A stretch of DNA of 64,000 bases from Chloroflexota bacterium (GTDB lineage: Bacteria; Chloroflexota; Anaerolineae; Anaerolineales; Anaerolineaceae). The notes beneath the pieces were generated by a model. It did not search any database and was not told where the DNA came from. It saw only the letters and a program-made list of their open reading frames with translations. The position numbers and the translations under genes were made by a program. Position 1 is the stretch's first letter. Each line of letters begins with the position of its first letter. Below are positions 59,749 to 64,000 of this stretch, in pieces. The DNA is taken from NCBI GenBank assembly GCA_021825925.1, contig JAKAFP010000005.1, positions 338,661-402,660 of the forward strand, read 5' to 3'.

Positions 59749-62073
59749 ATGAAATATAAGTATGTAGGTCAACCTTATAACCGACCGGATGCGATCAGCA
59801 AGGTTACTGGTAAAGCCGTCTATTTGGATGACGTCCGTCTTCCGGATATGCTGCACACTGCTGTTTTGCGCCCCCAATACGCTCATGCCCTGATCCTCAA
59901 AGTGGATACAAGCGAAGCGGAAAAATGTGAAGGTGTCGTCAAAGTCGTAACCGGCAAAGATTGCAAATTCCGCTATGGCGACAACATCAAAGATTTGCAG
60001 CCCATGGCCGTCACCAAGGTACGCTACATCGGTGACCCTGTGGCCGCAGTGATCGCAGATACCGCCGCTCATGCCCGCGCCGCCATGGAAAAGATCAAGG
60101 TGGAATATAAACCCCTGCCCGTCTACACCGATGCCCGCGACGCCATGGCCAAAGATGCCGCCCTCATCCATGAAGATATGGATGATTACTGGCGTCTGCC
60201 CACCCTCAAACAAACCTCAGGCACCAATATCGCCAACACCTATCACCTGACCAAAGGCCGCGGTGAAGAAGGTTTTGACGAGGCGGATGTCATCATCGAA
60301 GGTGAGTTCAACTATCCACTCGGCTCCTGTGCCGCCATTGAACCCCACGGCACCATCGTCTGGTTCAAAGAAGACCGCACCATCGAAGTTTGGTCCACCA
60401 CCATTTGCCCCTTCATCATCCGCGAAGACCTGGCTCATTCTTATGATGTACCCGTCAGCGATGTGCGTGTTCACACTCCAGACCTGGGCGGCTGCTTCGG
60501 CTACAAATCTGATGTCACCACCGAACAAACCATTGCCTGGATAGCCAGTTTCGTACCAGGTCGCCCTGTCAAATGGGTCGGCACCCGTGAAGAAGACTTC
60601 ACCAGCACCCTTTTGGCTCACGGCATCCGCACCAAAATGAAGATGGGCGCCAAGAAAGACGGCACCCTGGTGGCCATCAAGAGCACCATCTATCACACCG
60701 GCGGTGCTTATGCAGATACAGCCGTCAACGTGACCATCGCTTCAACCCATAACTCGACCGGTCCGTATGAATACAAGCACTGCGACCTGACCGGTTACAC
60801 CGTCTATACCAACACCCCCGCCGTCGGCGCCTACCGCGGCTATGGACACCAGGAAAGCCAGATCGCCACGGAACGCATGATGGACCTGATGGCCCGCAAA
60901 CTTGGCATGAATCCGCTTGAATTCCGCAAGAAGAACTTCTTGTCTGAGGGCAAGGTCAATGCCGTTGGCGAAACCATGTGGAAGCACAGCGGTAATATTC
61001 TCGAATGTGCCACCCGTGTTGAAAAAATGGTCTTTGGCAAACCCAAACCAGCAGAAGATGACCAGTATGTGTACGGCCGCGCCATGGTGACCGTGATGAA
61101 ATCCCCCAAGGGTGCTCCATTCTCCACGAAGGGCTGCTACATGAAGATGAATGTGGACGGTTCCGTCAACATTAACATGGGCGGCGCCGAGGTTGGCCAG
61201 GGTCTTCGCACTGTGATCAAACAGGTGGCAGCCGAAGCTCTCAAGATTCCACCCGAACAGATCCGCATTTATACCGAAATTGACACCCAGTATTCACCCT
61301 ATGAGTGGCAAACCATTGGATCAATGTTCACCACCCAGGGCGGACGAGCCATCATCCGCGCCGCGGATAAACTGATCGCACAATTAAAGAATACAGCCGC
61401 TCAGGTTTTGAAGACCGATGTGGACTATCTGGAATATGATGGCGAATTCGTCTATCTGCGCAACGATCCCACCATTCGCGTGGCTGTACCCGATCTTGCC
61501 CGCGGATATATTACCAATGACGGTATCACCGTTGGTGAACTCGCCCAGGCTGTTTCAGATGCCCGCCTGCCCCGCTACTCCAACCCGGATCAGAACGGCC
61601 AGGGCTCCATCGGCGTGACCTACACCATGGGTTCCCAGGGTGTGGATCTCAAGATCGAGAAAAAGACCGGCAAGGTCATCGTTGATCACTACTATTCCGT
61701 GTTTGATGTCGGACAGGTGATCAATCCGCTGCAAATCCGCGGATCGGTGCTTGGCGGCGTAATGATGTCCATTGGTGCTGCCCTCACTGAAGAAGTCGTT
61801 TTTGACAAGGAAGGCCGCATCACCAATCCTCACCTGTTCAAATATCACATCCCCACCTACAAGGAAGCTCCTGAACAGACGATCGAGTTTGTCGAAACAC
61901 CCGATCCCATCGGTCCATTTGGCGCACGCGGCATTGGCGAGCATTCCGTAATCGGCGCTGCTCCTGCCATCCTCAACGCCATTTATGACGCCATTGGCGT
62001 GGATTTGTTCGAGATCCCGGTTACACCAGACAAGGTGAAAGCTGCCCTTGAAGCACGAAAGGAGTTGAAATAA
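59749..62073 (+). CDS. Molybdenum hydroxylase, Mo-binding large subunit
   Basis: 774 residues of the xanthine dehydrogenase/aldehyde oxidase Mo-cofactor subunit. Visible: substrate-channel start KVTGKAVYLDDVRLPDMLH, GGCFGYKSD, AYRGYGHQESQIATERMMD, GGAEVGQGLRT and the catalytic glutamate Glu731 in GPFGARGIGEHSV. It hydroxylates an N-heterocycle or aldehyde with water as oxygen source. The sibling 2Fe-2S subunit follows with a one-base overlap, but no FAD subunit is encoded. Context (nucleobase importer, deaminase-like hydrolase) points to a purine-like substrate. AGGAG precedes the start. Confidence 0.93.
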   Translation: MKYKYVGQPYNRPDAISKVTGKAVYLDDVRLPDMLHTAVLRPQYAHALILKVDTSEAEKCEGVVKVVTGKDCKFRYGDNIKDLQPMAVTKVRYIGDPVAAVIADTAAHARAAMEKIKVEYKPLPVYTDARDAMAKDAALIHEDMDDYWRLPTLKQTSGTNIANTYHLTKGRGEEGFDEADVIIEGEFNYPLGSCAAIEPHGTIVWFKEDRTIEVWSTTICPFIIREDLAHSYDVPVSDVRVHTPDLGGCFGYKSDVTTEQTIAWIASFVPGRPVKWVGTREEDFTSTLLAHGIRTKMKMGAKKDGTLVAIKSTIYHTGGAYADTAVNVTIASTHNSTGPYEYKHCDLTGYTVYTNTPAVGAYRGYGHQESQIATERMMDLMARKLGMNPLEFRKKNFLSEGKVNAVGETMWKHSGNILECATRVEKMVFGKPKPAEDDQYVYGRAMVTVMKSPKGAPFSTKGCYMKMNVDGSVNINMGGAEVGQGLRTVIKQVAAEALKIPPEQIRIYTEIDTQYSPYEWQTIGSMFTTQGGRAIIRAADKLIAQLKNTAAQVLKTDVDYLEYDGEFVYLRNDPTIRVAVPDLARGYITNDGITVGELAQAVSDARLPRYSNPDQNGQGSIGVTYTMGSQGVDLKIEKKTGKVIVDHYYSVFDVGQVINPLQIRGSVLGGVMMSIGAALTEEVVFDKEGRITNPHLFKYHIPTYKEAPEQTIEFVETPDPIGPFGARGIGEHSVIGAAPAILNAIYDAIGVDLFEIPVTPDKVKAALEARKELK

Positions 62074-62552
62074 TGGCTGAACGAATGACCTTTACTGTCA
62101 ACGGCAAGGAACGCACCGTTGATTACGAACCAGAAATGATGCTTCTCGATGTCCTGCGCGAAGTGCTGAACCTCACCGGTACCAAGCACGGATGTGACAA
62201 CTCCACCTGTGGTACCTGCACCGTGGTCATGGATGGCAAAGCCATCAAGAGCTGCAACACGCCTGCCGCCAAAGCAGCCGGCACCTCTGTTGTGACCGTA
62301 GAAGGGCTTGCCAAAGGTGTTGAATTGCATCCCATCCAAAAAGCCATCTCGGAATCCGGCGCTGTGCAGTGCGGTTTCTGCACCCCCGGCATCGTGATGG
62401 AGCTTTACGGCTTATTGGAATCCAACCCGGATGCCAGTGAAGTTGAAATGACCAATGCCCTCAATAAGCATCTCTGCCGCTGCACCGGTTATGAACCCAT
62501 CCGTGACGGCGCCATGATTGCTCAAAAAATGATCAAAGAAACACGCAAGTAA
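62073..62552 (+). CDS. Molybdenum hydroxylase, 2Fe-2S small subunit
   Basis: 159 residues with two [2Fe-2S] clusters. Plant-type: Cys41, Cys46, Cys49, Cys61 (GCDNSTCGTC and SC). Second, helical-type: Cys100, Cys103, Cys135, Cys137 (CGFCTPG, CRCTGY). It moves electrons from the Mo site to an acceptor. Because no FAD subunit is present, the acceptor may be a ferredoxin or flavodoxin, as in the FAD-less aldehyde oxidoreductase of Desulfovibrio. AAAGGAG precedes the ATG. Confidence 0.95.
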   Translation: MAERMTFTVNGKERTVDYEPEMMLLDVLREVLNLTGTKHGCDNSTCGTCTVVMDGKAIKSCNTPAAKAAGTSVVTVEGLAKGVELHPIQKAISESGAVQCGFCTPGIVMELYGLLESNPDASEVEMTNALNKHLCRCTGYEPIRDGAMIAQKMIKETRK

Positions 62553-62577
62553 AAATTATCTTTCTGGAGAATAAAAA

Positions 62578-63786
62578 ATGGCTTACGATATTTTGATCAA
62601 GAATGCAAAGACCCGCGAAACCGGCAGCAAATTAATGCAGATTGCCATCGAAAAAGGCAAAATCGTAAAAATTGCTGAGCAAGTAGCCGGCGACGCCAAA
62701 CAAACCATTGATGCAGGCAGCAATCTCGTTACCGGTTCTTTCATTAACGGTCACTTACACCTGGACAAGGTCTATACCCTGGCCATGATGGATGACGAAG
62801 CCATCAGCGCTTATACCGACGGTGGTATGGGCGGAGCCATGACAGCCATTGAACTGGCTTCAAACGTCAAGAAAAAATATGATGAAAAGTGGATCATCCA
62901 GAACGTGCGCAAAGCACTTGACCTGGCCGTCCGCTACGGTAACACTCACATTCGTGCATTCGCAGACACCGACACCACCGGCAAATTGGAAGGCGTCAAA
63001 GCCCTGCTGAAAGCCCGCGAAGAGTACAAAGGTCGTGTTGAAGTACAGGTCGTTGCCTTCCCGCAGGACGGTGTGGTGCGCGATCCTGGTGCTGAAGATT
63101 ATGTTGAAGAAGCCCTCAAGATGGGTGCAGACGTGGTTGGCGGCATTCCCTGGATCGAATATACCGATGCCGATTCTCAGGAACACATTGACCGCATGTT
63201 CAAACTGGCCAAGAAGTACAACAAAGACGTTTCGATGCTGATTGACGATGCCGGTGACGCCACCCTGCGCACCCTCGAAATGCTCGCCTCCACCACCCTG
63301 CGCGAAGGCTGGCAGGGACGTGTGACCGTGCAGCACGCCCGCGCCATGGCCCTCTACCCGGAACCCTACTACCGCAAGATCGAAGCCCTGTTGAAAAAAG
63401 GCCAGATTGGCCTCGTTTCTGATCCCCAGACCGGCCCACTGTATGCCCGCGTGAAATCCCTATATGCCGCCGGCGTCAGTGTTGCCCTCGGTCAGGATGA
63501 CATCGCGGATGCCTACTATCCGTTTGGCCGCAACAACATGCAGGAAGTTGCATTCCTGGCCGCCCATCTGATGAACATGGTCAGCCGCCCCGAGATGGAA
63601 GTGCTCTTCGATCTCATCACCACCAACGCTGCCAAGGCCCTTGGCATCAAGAATTATGGTGTCAAAGAAGGCTGCAATGCCGACCTCGTCATTTTGGATG
63701 CTGGCAATGTTTGGGAAGCCCTCTGGTCACACGACTATCCCCTGTATGTGATCAAAGACGGTGTGGATATCACCGTTCGCAAGTAA
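62578..63786 (+). CDS. Cytosine-deaminase-like amidohydrolase
   Basis: 402 residues, CodA-like. N-terminal beta part and metal motif HLHLDK (His59, His61), then VQHARAM (His253) and GQDDIADAYYPFG (Asp307), and a C-terminal KEGCNADLVILDAG. In E. coli CodA the segment HCDE carries a metal-binding His214 and catalytic Glu217; here the same segment reads LIDD (Leu221, Asp224), so that His is missing and Glu is Asp. Whether it is a deaminase, a ring-opening hydrolase or a different enzyme cannot be decided. It acts probably after or before the molybdenum hydroxylase. Last gene of the operon. Confidence 0.87.
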   Translation: MAYDILIKNAKTRETGSKLMQIAIEKGKIVKIAEQVAGDAKQTIDAGSNLVTGSFINGHLHLDKVYTLAMMDDEAISAYTDGGMGGAMTAIELASNVKKKYDEKWIIQNVRKALDLAVRYGNTHIRAFADTDTTGKLEGVKALLKAREEYKGRVEVQVVAFPQDGVVRDPGAEDYVEEALKMGADVVGGIPWIEYTDADSQEHIDRMFKLAKKYNKDVSMLIDDAGDATLRTLEMLASTTLREGWQGRVTVQHARAMALYPEPYYRKIEALLKKGQIGLVSDPQTGPLYARVKSLYAAGVSVALGQDDIADAYYPFGRNNMQEVAFLAAHLMNMVSRPEMEVLFDLITTNAAKALGIKNYGVKEGCNADLVILDAGNVWEALWSHDYPLYVIKDGVDITVRK

Positions 63787-63802
63787 CTCGAACTGGTATG
63801 GC

Positions 63803-63835
63803 AAACCCCCGCGGAATCGAAATCCGCGGGGGTTT
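63803..63835 (+). terminator. Terminator of the bmp-hydroxylase operon
   Basis: A 13-bp perfect stem AAACCCCCGCGGA around a 7-base loop, ending in seven T. It is the only strong terminator after the bmpA promoter. Confidence 0.9.
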
Positions 63836-63885
63836 TTTTGTTGTAGTAAATTATTTTGTAAGGGCGTATGGCTATGTATACAGCA

Positions 63886-63987
63886 ACATGGGTAACAGAT
63901 TGTGCAACCACATGGGTAACACTTTATTGATTATACAGACTTCTTAATCGGTATGCCTTTCTGCTCAATAAGTCACCATTGGTAACA
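63886..63987 (+). repeat. ATGGGTAACA repeats near the window end
   Basis: ACATGGGTAACA occurs exactly at 63886-63897 and 63910-63921, and a near copy (CATTGGTAACA) at 63977-63987. Such words occur near ends of some insertion sequences; the element itself, if any, would lie beyond the window. No coding sequence is visible in 63840-64000. Confidence 0.5.
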
Positions 63988-64000
63988 TCAATCTTTGCAA

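Noticed and set aside
1..64000. CRISPR arrays, tRNA or rRNA genes
   Set aside because: No regularly spaced repeats with unique spacers, no cloverleaf with a clear CCA-end or TTCGA arm, and no rRNA-like sequence were noticed by eye.

Overview
The window looks like chromosomal DNA of a free-living, probably anaerobic or microaerophilic bacterium of the Chloroflexota, most likely an Anaerolineae-type lineage. This is an inference from style: many lipoproteins with Thr/Pro-rich linkers, a sortase-like lipoprotein, Bmp- and Liv-type uptake operons, BcsB-like and GH94-like proteins, and a flavodiiron protein. No rRNA or other lineage marker is present. Most genes are of moderate GC with strong GGAGG-type ribosome sites; a few AT-rich genes stand out as foreign.

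Layout. 1-6.4 kb: a TCA-cycle entry block. An IclR regulator and citrate synthase run leftward; an isocitrate dehydrogenase with NAD-type residues and aconitase run rightward. The two divergent promoters share one inverted repeat. 6.4-8.3 kb: an AT-rich orphan gene, a decayed copy of the aconitase 3' end, and an AbrB/RelE-type toxin-antitoxin pair. 8.3-14.8 kb: lipoproteins, an ABC-F ribosome-protection ATPase behind a leader that looks like a translation attenuator, a wall- or surface-anchored protein, a peroxiredoxin-glutaredoxin fusion and a DinJ/YafQ pair. 14.9-25.5 kb: a leftward six-gene cluster for a surface polysaccharide (sortase-like lipoprotein, Wzz-type protein fused to a degenerate GGDEF domain, BcsB-like protein, two GH94-type proteins, a cupin) with no synthase. 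25.6-30.4 kb: YjfB-like protein, YcgN-like protein, class II fructose-bisphosphate aldolase, an AT-rich HEAT-repeat gene next to a fragment of the flavodiiron 3' end, and the intact flavodiiron gene.

30.5-36.5 kb: a complete liv operon (binding lipoprotein, two permeases, two ATPases) preceded by a hydrophobic leader ORF and an intrinsic terminator. 36.5-44.6 kb: an unknown protein, a PAS/GAF/GGDEF diguanylate cyclase, a SprA-related putative metalloprotease, and a PadR-regulated MacB/FtsX-type ABC system. 44.1-54.5 kb (leftward): an XRE regulator/membrane protein pair with a clear palindromic operator, an M23-type lipoprotein, an orphan histidine kinase, a zinc-ribbon membrane protein and a heterodimeric ABC exporter. 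55-63.8 kb: one long operon with a Bmp-family nucleoside/base importer, a molybdenum hydroxylase (Mo and 2Fe-2S subunits, no FAD subunit) and a cytosine-deaminase-like amidohydrolase; it reads as uptake and oxidation/hydrolysis of a purine-like N-heterocycle.

The observations that most merit follow-up are the Wzz-degenerate-GGDEF fusion that keeps an RxxD c-di-GMP I-site, the two independent cases where an AT-rich foreign gene lies between an intact gene and a second copy of that gene's 3' end, the leader attenuators before abcF and liv, and the FAD-less molybdenum hydroxylase operon with an amidohydrolase lacking one expected metal ligand.
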